64,000 bases of DNA. Source: Klebsormidium nitens (taxonomy: Eukaryota; Streptophyta; Klebsormidiophyceae; Klebsormidiales; Klebsormidiaceae). The position numbers and the translations under genes were made by a program. The stretch covers positions 1 through 64,000 of the forward strand of contig DF237404.1 in NCBI GenBank assembly GCA_000708835.1, read 5' to 3'. A model generated the notes under the pieces. That model made no database searches. It was given only the letters and a program-made list of their open reading frames with translations, and was not told the DNA's origin. This document shows positions 1 through 11,602 of the stretch, one piece after another (position 1 is the stretch's first letter; every line of letters starts with the position of its first letter).

Positions 1-204
1 TCTCTCCGCCTCCCGACCGAATCTGGCTAAAGCGCCAAGCGCCTGTCCCGCTGCCTCCCCTGGAAGACTATCCCGAGCCGCGCGCAGCACCAACTGAAAC
101 GGCAAGCCTCCAGTCTCAACCCCATCCGAGACAGCCTCCGAAAGAAACTGCTCACCGGATCGGACGAACCGCCCCGCGGTCAAGCTCCCAACCAGCGCCG
201 GGTC
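1..204 (-). CDS. Possible partial exon of an unidentified protein, running off the left edge
   Basis: On the minus strand one frame is open from about 204 to the window edge. It has coding-like codon use and an amphipathic, Ala/Gly/Leu/Arg-rich protein; fragments read FVRSGEQFLSEAVSDG and LGALARFGREAER. There is no ATG in the open stretch, so it would be an internal exon or start further upstream. The only nearby acceptor-like AG (about 204) lacks a good pyrimidine tract. The plus strand also has an open frame from base 3 to about 312, but it is a proline-rich low-complexity reading that I find less convincing. I do not recognise a family. Sequence to the left of the window would settle whether this is real. 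Confidence 0.3.
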
Positions 205-1485
205 TCAATCCGCCCGGCGCAAGCTTACCCGGCTATGCCGCTACAGCCTACAGCCTCCTCGCTTCTAGTTTGCAACATCATTGGGCACCATGCATGATGT
301 GTATACGAACTTAGTACTGAGTACGTACGCGTACGACAACTTCAATCTATGCATGCAGTGATTTGCCGGGCCAGTAAAATCCGGCCTGGCCGGGTACGTA
401 AGTTGCAGCTAGGTGCATCTAATGATTCTCAATCATGGCTGGCATGGTTTGTTTTGGTACGGTGCATATCAGTACAATTTAAGTTGGATCCGCAGATCTG
501 CATGAGAGAGGCACATGAGAGAGGCCGCGCGGCTGCATAGCTCGAGCTCCGAACTTCGGAAGCCAGATTCTAAGTATATCGCGGCTTATACAGCCTGTTC
601 AAGCGACCGTCACTGACTGTTTCATCTCGTGTGTGTACGTAGCTTAATTGATCAAATACGCAATGCCGTTGCTGCCATGTATACGTCCATGACTGAAACG
701 GTCTGGTCAAAATATAGCAGTATCCCTCATGTAATGCACGTATGTCGCTGCACCTACTACCTTCAGGCAAGAGACTTGCTGGATGATAACTACATATCGC
801 AAATTAGGTACATGCACGTCGCAGGTCTGATTCAAACTCTTCCACACTCATCGATCATGGGGAAAGAGATTCAACATCAACCCTTAAACTTACTCGACTC
901 CCCAACCGTTGAGCTTTCCATGAATTTCTGAAGATCTTACTGCACTGCAAAGGTGTGCTGGGCACTCATCTTAAAGGTGGTTCACTTCACGATCGGGTCT
1001 GCAATGGTACTACACTCTGGCTGTGTCTTCCAAGCATAAAACTCTGAGTGACGCAACGGGCAGTACTGTTACTCAGTAATCTATGACTAATCATATGGGG
1101 GGAATCAAACGTAAACTAAACGTAAGCGCAACGACTGTTCCTTACAGTTTAAACGGTGTGAATTTAAGCAAGTCAAACCAGTGCTGTTTTGATCTCAGCC
1201 CCTCCCGATCATTCCTGACCGGCGCAAAACCACTCCTCCTCGAATGCTCAACTGTGCAATGCAACCTTGAAAATATTTCTACAAAGCCCGCACTCGCTTG
1301 TGGGCGCGGGCTGCCCTTACTGCAACGCTCTTATTTAGTTTACACCTTCATCAAGTAAGGGACGCCGCCTTGATCGAAGCGCCCGCTTTCTACTGCTTTC
1401 AAGCTCTCCACTATATACCACAATCCGCCGCAAGCGCCACCTCTCATCAAAAGCTGTCGCTGTTAAACCGAGTCCCGTGGTAACG
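205..1485. other. Intergenic, no gene seen
   Basis: Between the possible edge exon and the stop codon of the MYB gene I find only short ORFs of 60-108 codons with no family resemblance and no consistent splice signals. GC is lower than in the flanking exons. The part near 1485 probably holds the MYB 3' UTR. Nothing else is supported. Confidence 0.5.
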
Positions 1486-4400
1486 TCAAGGATCTTCTGT
1501 CGGGGGCCACAGTGCCGGCACCTGATAGGCCAACGGATTTGGCGGAAGGAACGCGGGGTTTAAACCCTGTTGCGGAAAAGCGACCGCGCCCGGTTGCAAG
1601 AGCGACGCCAGGTACTGTTGCTGGGCTGCGGGCGTCATGAGCCACAACGGGTGCTGCCCAGGGGGGCACCAAAGCTGCTGAAACGCAGCCCCTCCCTGCG
1701 CGAGCCGTCCAAAAAGCTCGCTCATCTCCGCTACCATGCTGTCGTTCACCTGCTTGTGCTGTCCCGTTTCCTGTAGCTGCGAAGCCCACCCCATAAGCAA
1801 GCTGTTCGCCCTGCCCGTTTCTAGCAGGGAGCTGTGGGACTGTCCGAGCTCTGACTTCGCCGGTGGGTTGACCTCCGGGTTAACCGGACCCAACACTGGA
1901 ACCGGCGGGCCATACCCGCAATCCATGCCCCCAAGTTGAGAAACCGCCGCAGCGGGGTAGGGGTACGGTTTACAGAGGAGAGGCTGTGGGTCCCCGGCGC
2001 CCCCGCCATTATCTCCACGAAAAGGAGCATCAAGCATAGCGCTGCGTTCTGGCGGAACGGGAAGAGAGAAAGGTCCAGAAGGCATCTGCGGCCACCCCGG
2101 TCCGATCGCTATCCCGCCCCCGAAACTCAGAGCCACCGGCACAGAGGCTGCTGCTTCCCGACCAGAGACTGCCTTCTCCGCTAAGGTTCCAAAAGCAGGT
2201 CCCCGTCCTAGCTGCAAGAAGGTCGGACTCTCTGGATCCGAGCCCCTCTCCCCTTGTACCTGCGCATGTGCTTGCGCCACCTGTCCAGTCCTGAGTAGAG
2301 ACAGACCCTGGCGAGACCCGCTTCTTGTCTGCTGGGGGGCTGTGTCCTCCCCCCCCGGACTGACGCTGCTGAAGCGGGGGGACCCGTCCGATGCTAACTC
2401 CCCTGCCGTTTCCGGAAACCCGACGCGGGCAATCTTGAGCGCCCTCTCGCCCTCGCACTCCGCAGACTCCTCCCTCAGATCCGGCCCCAGGTTTCCCGTA
2501 CTTCCCCCCCTTCTGTCCCCGCTGTCTCCGTCCCCCCGCCGCCGGTTCCGCTTACCCACGCTCCTCTCTTCCAGCCTACACGCAGCAAGGGCAACCTGTT
2601 CGACGTCCGACGATTCGGCCCTCCCCTCCTCGCTAACCCCCGTCCTGAACCCTTTCGTAACCCCAATGCTATCACCGCAGTTCTCAGTATCCTGCACGGA
2701 CCCCTCCCTTCCTCGCCTGTCGGAACAGTCTCTTGCCCCCCCTACGTTGGACGACTCTGGCCCACTCTCGTAGTTGTCAGCGGCTGGGGGCTCGTTAAGG
2801 TCGAGCAGAGCGTGGTTCCCTCTCGGGGGGGGGCCTTCAGACAGCTCCTGAGTGGTGGCGCTGTAAGGGTGGCCAGAATGGTCTGATGCGGCCGATCGTC
2901 GCGAACCGCGGGGGCTTACGGAGCGGCCGTCAGGGCCAGAGGAACGTCCGTCCAAGAGGCGCTGGGTGCGGCGCTCCTCCGTCTTACTGCATGCGGCGAG
3001 AACCACAAAGTCAGGGGGTCCGACAAGTATGAGTGGGAGATGCTGGTCTCATTTTCCCAACATTGGCTGCCCCTACGAGCTGCTCTTGAAAGGCGGCAAG
3101 ATCGAGATTGAGCTTTCCTGCACTTCCAGTCCCAGGAGAAGGATCAAATTCAATGGTCGAGAGACCACTCTCAGGACAATATTGCAAGCCCGTCAGCACT
3201 GTTCTGGTTATCAAAAGCCAAATCAATCCCCTGCAGTCTTTTCCTGACAACAGACCAATACGAGAGAGGAAACGAACCAGAAACGAATTACCAAAATAAC
3301 CTGAGCTACAAGATGCCAAACCCCCAACCTCAGAAGCTTCAGTCAAACAAACGAACAAACAAACAAACATCCCTGATGAGCAAGTTAAAGATTTGAGGGA
3401 AACTCAGACACGCTGAACTAATTTGATTGCTTACTGGGGATATCTTCCATTTGTGCAGGCAGCCTCACAGCACGTTGACAACGCCTGGATCGAACGAGGG
3501 GGACTACCAAAAGAGTTTGGGGCCCATGATGTGGACCAGAATGCCAAAGGCGACACGCCTACAAATAAACCTTTGCCCAACAAAATCAACAGGGAACAAG
3601 AGACGGAGCTTGCTCACGTGCGCCGCAGAATCGAGTTGAAGTGGTTCTTAACCGCGTTGTCCGTTCTTCCTGGCAGTAGCTTTGCAATGGTAGCCCACTT
3701 GTTTCCGTGAACCGTATGCGCCTGGAGGATGATGTCATCTTCCTCCGCTGTGAAGGGCCGCTTCTCGACATCAGGATTGAGCTGCAAAGCAGACAGCAAG
3801 TGAGCAACCCTGCATGCAAGTAGCCTCTACAACTTCACAGACCGCAGGATCAGTTGAAAGATGAAGCAGAAAAGGATGGGGGGAAGCATTTCCAAGTCGT
3901 AAACTTTCAGTGGGAAGCACAATGGAAGCTGCCAGAACTGGAGAGTCTGATATGCATAATGCGCACTATCAATGTGCTGTTTGGGCAATTGCTCAAAAGG
4001 GCGAAACAATACAAGGTAGCGACAGATGATGGGGATGCATGCGCCGACAATTTTTCGGTATGCTTTCCCTGAGCATTCTCAGTCCTTGATGTCTTTGGTC
4101 TGCTTTTACCTATTTTTCCTCTGCACCTATCTGTACACTGAACATGACGTTCATTCAAGGATTCCTCCAGCATGTTGAAGACACTGCTTTGACCTCACAA
4201 TCACTTAACAGAACCAAGCCACGCACTAACCCTGCCGATATCCATGCCCCTCCCTCTGACATTGAGCCAAAAAGAACGGCCTTGCCTTCTGGAAACAAGG
4301 AACAAGCCACCAGATGCAAACCGTCCACAACTGAGAGCCATGTTTTAGAAAAATGAACACCGCCGACAACCTACAAGCTGCTACGAAGGTACAGGCACAA

Positions 4401-5558
4401 TGCGTCACGCACCTGGTTGCACCATCGCAGCCTGCAGCTCTTGGCGCTGCGGCCGGCCATGACCGGCGATATGAAGTGCCAGTTCCGGGCCCCAAACTTC
4501 TTGACCAGTCGGCTCAGCAGATTGTCCTCCTCAGGGCTCCACCAGCCTTTCACCTGCTTGCAAACAAAACTTAAGTTCATTGGACAATGGGGAAGGCAAC
4601 AAGCAGGATGACCTGCTTAGGAGAGGGAGGATGCCTACCCTTTCAGGGCACTGCAAGCAGAAACAATGTGGAACGAAACCCTTGGGAAAGACACAGGATG
4701 TTTGGCAGCGGCATTGTCAATTGACCGGCTGAGCTTCACAGGGATTGGTATTGAGTTCTAAGGGTCCCGATGCATTGTATTACTCCATCTGGAATTGAAA
4801 AGGATGATTAGGCAATTGATGGAAGCTGAACACAAAAGGCAAGCTAAAATCGTTATGAACACGTCCTACTAAAATATACGCATCTGATACAGTTGTTCAT
4901 GCAATCACAAACAGTGAACCTCCCCAGAATCTTTGAAAGTTTCACAACAAAATGGCCTTGCTGTAGCTGACAGAGGAAAGTGCAGGTCAATCTGTTTCTG
5001 TCAAGGAAACTTGGCGATGTAACTAAGGAATCAACCACTTCAAACAAGTAAACCCATAAGCAGATTTCATCTCAACGATTTGTCCACCGGGGTATTCGAT
5101 CTAAGAGGCCTCTCCAATAAAAGCGCAGCCATAACGTGCGACAATGTGAGATAAGGTAACTTCTGCCAGATATTGAACACCCCTAAACCCAAGTCACTGA
5201 AACCCTTTCTACTCACAGCTCATCAATCACTTTCATCGTCTCCCAATATCCGTACCGCAACTCCGATAAGGTCAAGACAGCACATGCTGGATTGCCAGAC
5301 TCTCTCGTTTAAGCGATTGACTTTGTAGCAGCGGGTAGTCAAGCTCACCTCCACACCATCGGGACTTCCCATGTACTTCCTCCACTTGGCCACCGACTGT
5401 GCCAACCTCTGCAGTTCTTTCTCATCCTCATCTGTCCAGCCCTCTTGAGCAAGAACGGCCCACCTAATCTGGCTCTCAGTCCACCGTGCTCGCTGGTTCT
5501 CTGTCGGTACCTTGACCTGGCCGTCCCTAATATCTTCAGCAGCTGCAGATGAGGCCAT
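1486..5558 (-). CDS. R2R3-MYB transcription factor with DLNxxP-type EAR motif (MYB 1)
   Basis: Nuclear DNA-binding protein, predicted transcriptional repressor. Four exons on the minus strand: 5349-5558, 4413-4553, 3618-3781, 1486-2986; donors and acceptors are GT-AG and the phases join to about 671 aa. Exon 2 holds MYB repeat R2 (residues 71-117, starts [10 protein letters not shown], ends [10 protein letters not shown]). Exon 3 holds R3 (118-172, [11 protein letters not shown] to [13 protein letters not shown]). R3 has Phe where the third Trp is usual (NHFNS instead of NHWNS). The last exon encodes a ~500-residue low-complexity tail with LDLNEPP near residues 233-239, a DLNxxP EAR motif known in plants to recruit TOPLESS-type corepressors. 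Residues 40-65 ([13 protein letters not shown]) resemble the start of an R1 repeat. The ATG at 5558 is the first in the open frame. The order R2-R3 and the LxPxV linker resemble the MYB44/MYB109 side of the family; exact subgroup is inference. Confidence 0.9.
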
Positions 5559-6295
5559 GCTGTCCAGTACAGTGTAGCCCGGGCTTAATTAACATTTAAC
5601 AAACACCTATTCTAGAGTACCCTGTTGCCTAGATCTACCTGTTGGTTTTGCGCTCGGTTGCTCATGTCACTATCTGTTGGTAGCGCTCTTTGCGGAGCAT
5701 CATGTATTGGTTCACGCCTGGAGCGTGCACGAACAGGAGCCTCCGAATCAATCAAGCATCCAGTAAAATCAAACTTTTCAAATCAAACACAGTCCAAAAA
5801 ACCAGACCTCCCGCCAACACTTGGGCACACAACAATCCCCAATACATTTGCCCACCCCCCATTGCGCATCCTCACCCCCGGGGCCAGCCCATTGATCTTG
5901 TCGCCCAGGTCACCTTGCTGCACTAGCTCGAACCCAATTCCGAGCAAACCTGGCCCCCCTTTCAAACGCGAGTGCAGACCTGCCTTCCTCCGACTTTGAG
6001 AGACCCTTGCATTGACAAACAACCGTTTCCATGGAGCATCCATTCGATATGCCCCAGAGAAACTGGTGCCTATGCCTGTGAATCCGATGAACAGAGGCAC
6101 GCACGCCGGCCCGCGGAGGGTGCCATTCACGAGAGAAGCTGGAGCACAACCGTATCTGGAAACCGCCCCTCAGCTAGCGCCTCGGCCCTCGGGGCCTGCG
6201 ACGGTTTCAAACTTTCAAAGTTTCATGGGATGGCGTACCTGTAGGGGCCGAACTGTATCGCCGGTGGGGCGTACGGTATGCACAGAGCACCTATG
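5559..6295. other. Upstream region of MYB 1
   Basis: This is the 5' side of the minus-strand MYB gene and probably holds its promoter and 5' UTR. Overlapping ORFs of 60-124 codons on both strands (5625-5999 plus, 5783-6130 minus) show no domain and no matching splice structure, so I do not call a gene. Confidence 0.4.
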
Positions 6296-7460
6296 ATACC
6301 TACTGCCCAAACTGTAGGCACCTGCCGTAAGTAGGTAAGGCAGATGAGTGTGAACAGGCACGACGTTGGATCGGATGATATCGAAAGAGGAAGCTAGACG
6401 TGCGGTTTACCGATTCTACGGTAGGTACCTAGAACCCACTGCCCAGGGGCCAGTACGTACTTCCGGTACCTGCCTACCTACATGTGCGAGTTGCAACGGT
6501 TGCAACCGTGCCAGTACCGTACGTGTGCCACCTCGCCACATGCTGGTGACGGCGCTCGCGGCTCCACCATTGGAATTTGGCACCAGCCGGCGGCCGCACG
6601 GGCATGAGGGTAGGTACCTGGTAGGTACCTACCTACCTTTTGGCGCCGGCTACCTTTTGCGGCTTGCCACTGGTTTTGGCTGATGTCAGCTGACAAGCGT
6701 TCAGGCTTTGCTACTGGCCAGATAACCGGTATGGTACCGTATTAGTAACCTGAAAGATACCGTGCCTGTAGGCTGTACCGTACCTGTAATCTGTACAGTG
6801 TAACCTGATTCCTGAAAGATACCTACCGTACCGTAGGTACCTGTGACCTGTAAGATAGGTACCTAGGTACATACCTAGTACAATGTACAGCAGGTACAGA
6901 GGTACCTACCTCTAACCTACCAAGTAAGTTGTAACCGGTCTACTGGTACCTGCTCCATAATGATGAGTTGGAAAATCATCATACTTGGTAGGTAGTGACG
7001 TAAATCACTCCCGACTTCCGACTCCTCGACTCCCGAGTCCCAGGGCCACGGTGGACCGTGGCACAGTCAGTCGGATCATGGATGTCCACGGCCCAGAGTC
7101 CGATCACTGCAATCAGTGCTCACTGCTGACTCACGAGTCACGAGGTGCCGGACTGGATTTTGCGCAGTGGCGTATCGCAGATTCGGTAGAACGAGAGCCG
7201 TAGATCGGTGTAGAATTCCCAAGTAGTTTAGTTGGACCATTCAAAGTTGCCAGTGTGATCATCGATGTATGGTAGGTAGATCCCACCGTCCGTCCGTCGT
7301 CTGCTCCGGGATTTCGATCAGCGCTGAAGTCGCAGCAATGATGCATGACTTCTGTCGAGACTCGAATCATGGATACCTCATCCAGCGCCGCGTGGAGCTT
7401 GCTAGCTTCCGCTCACAGAAGTGTGTGCACTTTGTACTATGTAGGTACAGTGTACACAAA
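6296..7460. repeat. GGTACC/GTAGGTACC-rich low-complexity tract
   Basis: From about 6300 the sequence is dominated by TAGGTACC, TACCTACC and CCGTAC words, densest in 6420-6950, where GGTACC occurs nine times by my count. The tract continues more loosely to about 7460 and includes small inverted repeats such as CCACGGTGGACCGTGG near 7047. ORFs here are short and follow the repeat. It looks like a decayed simple repeat or the remains of a mobile element. No function is visible. Confidence 0.6.
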
Positions 7461-7664
7461 GGTTACCGTACGTACGGTACAAAAAAGCCGGCTGCTAGAG
7501 CAGTGTTAATACCACGATCGAGGTTTTGAGATGGCCGGCTGCCCAGAGGGGCACCCTCGAAACAGTCGGTTGGAACTTCAAGGAAAGGGTCTGGACTCTG
7601 TTGGTCGGTTTACCAGGGCGGACCACTTTATATTTGGTCGGTTCTCAGTGGGCCGGATGATACT

Positions 7665-7853
7665 TCTCGATTTCATGTTGACTAAGAGCATGTTGACTAA
7701 AGAAGTGCTCGGGGACACAAACAAACTAAAAACCTAAACCCACAGTTAACACGCTCCGCACCGGCGTAAACACCCTAACCCCCAATCCAACCCTACCCGT
7801 CCCCCGGGCGCCCTCCTTAGTCAACATGGTCCTTAGTCAACATGAAATCGAGA
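7665..7853 (-). mobile_element. Short non-autonomous element copy 1: G-rich core with doubled inverted arms
   Basis: The ends are a 22-bp perfect inverted repeat (7665-7686 and 7832-7853; the right end reads CTTAGTCAACATG then AAATCGAGA). Inside each end the 13-14-base arm is repeated once more: CATGTTGACTAA at 7674 and 7689, CTTAGTCAACATG at 7816 and 7832. The core, read on the minus strand, contains GGGACGGGTAGGGTT, GGGGGTTAGGGTG, GGTGCGGAGCG and TTTAGGTTTTTAG in that order. The same core lies in opposite orientation at 23864-24038 with unrelated arms. No ORF. Architecture is MITE- or foldback-like, but arms that differ between copies are not normal for a terminal-inverted-repeat element. 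Confidence 0.7.
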
Positions 7854-8110
7854 CAAGTGGCCGGTTGGGACTTAATTCGAGGCCGGTTCCGTGGGTCGAA
7901 CCTTGCCAGCTGCTTTGCAGAGGCACTGATCTGGCCAGTTTCTCGAGTGACACTGCACTGAGTAGGTATTGTATATCATACCGGCGTTGACCCAGTCACA
8001 GTATCAAGGATCCTAAATGTACAAGTAGTGCCAAGATTTGAAGGAAAGGTCTACCGACCACTTCCAGCCTAGCCGGTTGGGACCGACTTCTTAGAACGGG
8101 CCGGTTCAGC

Positions 8111-8161
8111 GAGCCGACCACCCTCATTGTGGTCGGCTCTCCAGCCGGCCTTCGGCCGGCT
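8111..8161. repeat. Two back-to-back perfect hairpins
   Basis: The first hairpin has 11-bp arms (8111-8121 GAGCCGACCAC, 8129-8139 GTGGTCGGCTC) and a 7-base loop. The second has 8-bp arms AGCCGGCC/GGCCGGCT (8143-8150, 8154-8161) and a TTC loop. They are three bases apart. The arm words recur nearby (GTGGTCGGCTG near 8192). The pair could fold as a cruciform or mark a mobile-element end. Confidence 0.6.
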
Positions 8162-8327
8162 ACTTCGCTCTGAGTCGGTCACTTGTGAAGGTGGTCGGCT
8201 GCAATACCCACTGCAAGTCGGTTTGTGGTAAAGGTAGGATAGGTACCGTGCCAGCCCCCCGAGCTGACATTTCTGAGATCTCTTGCTCAAACTTCATGCA
8301 GTACGTTCATCATGCAACTAGACGTGG

Positions 8328-8369
8328 GCTAGGAGGATACCCCCCGATCGAGGGCGGTATCCTCCTAGC
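8328..8369. repeat. 14-bp perfect inverted repeat
   Basis: Arms GCTAGGAGGATACC (8328-8341) and its exact complement (8356-8369) are separated by 14 bases that include CGATCG. The outer word GGGCTAGGAG recurs at 8893 in another foldback, so these may be members of a small family. Confidence 0.65.
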
Positions 8370-8874
8370 ACGGTTTATATAGCTTCGGAACAGCGCGTGG
8401 AGAACCCGGGCCGTATTGAGAGTGGTAGAAAAGCAGTTTGTGCCCGGTCGGCGGTGACCAACATCGATATACTCCCCGGGTACCGTCGAGCACTCGGTAC
8501 GTCCTGAATCTACACATGTGGTCGAGGCCGTCGATGCCTCGGCTCAAGTGGCATCGACAGTACTACTGAAGTACTGAGAGTCTGAGACCTTGAATCTACT
8601 TTGATTTAGGAATTCTTTAATCAATATATTCTGGCGTTCCGTCCGCTTATCATTACAATATAATGATTGATGAAAGCATCGCAACGGGGCGCCAGAGAAA
8701 CGTGCGCATTGAACGGTTATCAGAGGCTTTCAGTAAAACAACTGAGCGGTCGATGAAGCAGCTTGGACCGGCCGACGGTATGGATCAGCAAATAACTTGT
8801 CGTTTTGTGGCACGAGTCCGAAATTTCGTTAATTTGCAGCGTGGCACGTGAGAAGGTTTGTTGATTCTAGGTGT

Positions 8875-8902
8875 CTCCTAGCCAACTAGAATGGGCTAGG
8901 AG
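8875..8902. repeat. 9-bp foldback sharing the GGCTAGGAG word
   Basis: CTCCTAGCC (8875-8883) pairs with GGCTAGGAG (8894-8902). A small AGCCC-TTC-GGGCT hairpin follows directly, and CCTCCTAG occurs again near 8918. It shares its outer word with the 8328-8369 foldback 550 bp away. Confidence 0.5.
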
Positions 8903-9560
8903 CCCTTCGGGCTGGTCCCCTCCTAGTATGGGCTCCGAGTCCGAGCCCGGGACCAACAGAAACCGGGTGTCAAAGGGTCGGAGGCGAGTCTGCCTGGCCG
9001 GGCGGATTGGACCGCGCCCAATCCGACTCGATTACAGCGGTCTAGTCGTCGACTCGTCTTTGGAAACTTACTTATACCGACCATTGCTGAAATGCCCGGT
9101 GGATGATTGCCGGCCGGTTGCGACTCTGGCCGGTATATTGGCTTGCCTTCCTAGGCAACCCTTAGGATTCCATCACGGATTTGCTCGATTTCGCCGTATG
9201 CGGGGCGGCGCGCGCCGGGCGGTTTCGGCGGGTTCGATTTCGAAAGTCTTAGATCTGGCTCCCCAAAATGGGCGGATAGGGCGCAAATCGAATGTCGACT
9301 GGGCCCCGGGAGCAAAGCGGCGTACCTGGTGATATATCGAAAATTTCCGGTTCGACAGTCCTGTGCCAATCTTTTCAATCTTCGGTTCAAGTACGTACAT
9401 ACGACACTGGACATTGTAGTGGAATGTTCGATAAGGTGCTACACTCCGGGCTCCGCAATTTTCGGCCGTACTCCGCGCTTTTCGGCAATATAAGGCAAGT
9501 CGGTCGGTATTGACGTGCTTCGATCGGTGATGACGTGCTTCGTCGAGCTTTCAAAAGGGG

Positions 9561-11602
9561 TTATGTTTCGGGTTTGTTTGATGGCTGTGATTCGAGCTTC
9601 TGCCTCTGGGTTGACGCAAAGAAAACCCAGAAAGTTCAGGGAGACATGTTTGCATATGCATGAGACCGGGTTCTTTTCCCGGTACGGTTGAAAAGTATGT
9701 ACCGTACGGTACTAGGTATCATCAATGGCAAGCCACGGTCCCCCGCAGGGGGACTGATCGGTTCACCGCTTGTTAGCTAGGTACTATTAGCCGCAAAACC
9801 GGCTTATTCATGCTACCTACCGTAATACCATTTCACCGTTCAAGTTTAACCGTGCCACGCTAATAGTCCGGATATCGCCTCGCCGTCGAAGTTGCCAAAG
9901 GGTTTTATGATAACAGATTTCATCATAACTGTCTTCCCGTCTGCGGTGGTGTAGGTATAGCCTATAGGGTATCAGCGACAGGTATCTGCCTGCCACGTGA
10001 TTCGACTTCGAAACACCTTTGATGGCTCCCAACTTCCAAGCAAACCGGCTGAGCAGAAAACCTGGGACGAGCGAAGGAGCCGCACCCTGGGAGCACCCGC
10101 GGGCCGCTCGTTCAACTTCATGGTTGTCAACTTGTCTGCATGAGAGCTGAAGGAAATATCGACCACCCTAGCTTTGACAGTGCGGGCCCTTTCTCCGTCG
10201 TGTCGAGCAAGAAAAGGTGCGATCAATGGTTTTGCAAAGGTTGGTGCATCGTATAAGAGAGACGTTGCAAAAGCCTCCCTGATTCTGCGGGTTGCGTCTG
10301 TTGGAAGTTTGTATTATACTGCTTGTCTCTACCGTATTTCGTGTTTTCGTTAGAAAGAATTCATTAGATCTTCAACTTGGTTCCAATCAATTGCTTAAGA
10401 TGGACTGGTGCAATCACTTTGTTGAACAGCAATTATTTTCATGCTCTTGTGGTGCATGGACAGTCGACATATGTTTTGCAACATTTCTCCAGAGACTCTG
10501 CTTTCACGCTTTACCAATCAGAGGCATATAATGGACATGTGGCAAGAAGCCAGTAGATGATATAAGCAATCACAACTGCTAAGAAACCCTAGCATCCAAC
10601 AATTGATACGATTGCGGAAACTCATTCATAGAAACCGTGCCTCTAGATTTTGGTGCTGTCCGCTCTTTACTTTTGCTTGAGGTTACCGAGGAAATATCTG
10701 CATTCAGCATTGTTAGCAAACACGGCCCCGCATGTTATGCAAGAAAGACATCGTTAATTGTCGTGGTGGCAAAAGAATATGTCATTTTAGGGTTCTGCCT
10801 CAGTTGGTAGCCTTTCTGATGTAGGTAGACAGATGAGTTGTTCTTCCTTCCGTAAGTGGTCTCAAATCGTCAAACATATAAGAGAGTTATGCAATTTTTG
10901 CGTGGCAAGGCAATTTGTCGGTTGCCTTTGTGCAAACACTGTGCTCTGAGGCCCGATCACTTTTGCCAAATCCCCTAGGACGAACAGTTTCCCCACATTG
11001 GGTGACTGCACAAGCTGTCGTACTGTGCGCAATGTTTCGTGCGCGCTTTCTCAATTACTGCAATCTTGGTGAATCCAGGTCCGTCCTTCAGTTCATTGAT
11101 TGGGGATTTGTTGGAGGATGGGAAGGATTTTTCACCAATTCACGGTGGGCTTGTGAGTGGGGACAAGTAGATGTGTCAGTGCCTCGCTGACTAGGGTTGA
11201 AATAAAAACTTTCTGCTTTGCGCATCTGCAGGTTCCAGCATTACGTCGAGTGGATTAGAGTTGGATACAAGCTGTCTATCAACAAGTGTTCAATTTGCGA
11301 CGGCAGAGACAGAAGTTTTGTGGGCAGAGTTTGAAGCAAGCAGGGGAACCCGTTCACTACTTGCTGCCAAGAAAGCGTCTCGTATTAGAGAGCAAGACGT
11401 TACCATTGCTGGGTACATTTGAATCCGGCGTTCGCTGGTGTCGCTGAGCGGGAAAAGACTTGTAGTCAAGTGTGAAGCATAGTTGTAAGTCTCAAGGCGC
11501 AGCTCTGGTCGGAGTTGGCTGCGCGCCCAGGTTGCAAACTGTGACGAGAGCTTTCGTGCAAGTATTAAGGTTGACTTGGGACTTTAACCTGGGAGGTTAG
11601 CC
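9561..11602. other. Intergenic, upstream of the coiled-coil gene
   Basis: No ORF longer than about 91 codons and no recognisable domain. GC drops to the right of 10,200, as expected of intergenic DNA or a 5' UTR. GTACCGTAC words recur at 9690-9790. I see no gene. Confidence 0.4.

Larger units (their letters stand above)
7461..9560. other. Repeat- and foldback-rich gene-poor region
   Basis: This stretch is rich in GGCCGGTT, GGTCGGTT and CCGACCA words in both orientations, has several hairpins (annotated separately) and carries element copy 1 at 7665-7853. The longest ORF (8871-9332 plus, 153 codons) is Arg/Pro-rich, contains foldback sequence and matches no family I know. It is probably degenerate mobile-element DNA; no transposase is recognisable. 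Confidence 0.45.

Noticed and set aside
2342-2773. 143-codon plus-strand ORF
   Set aside because: Antisense shadow of the MYB 1 tail exon; Ser/Pro-rich with no domain.
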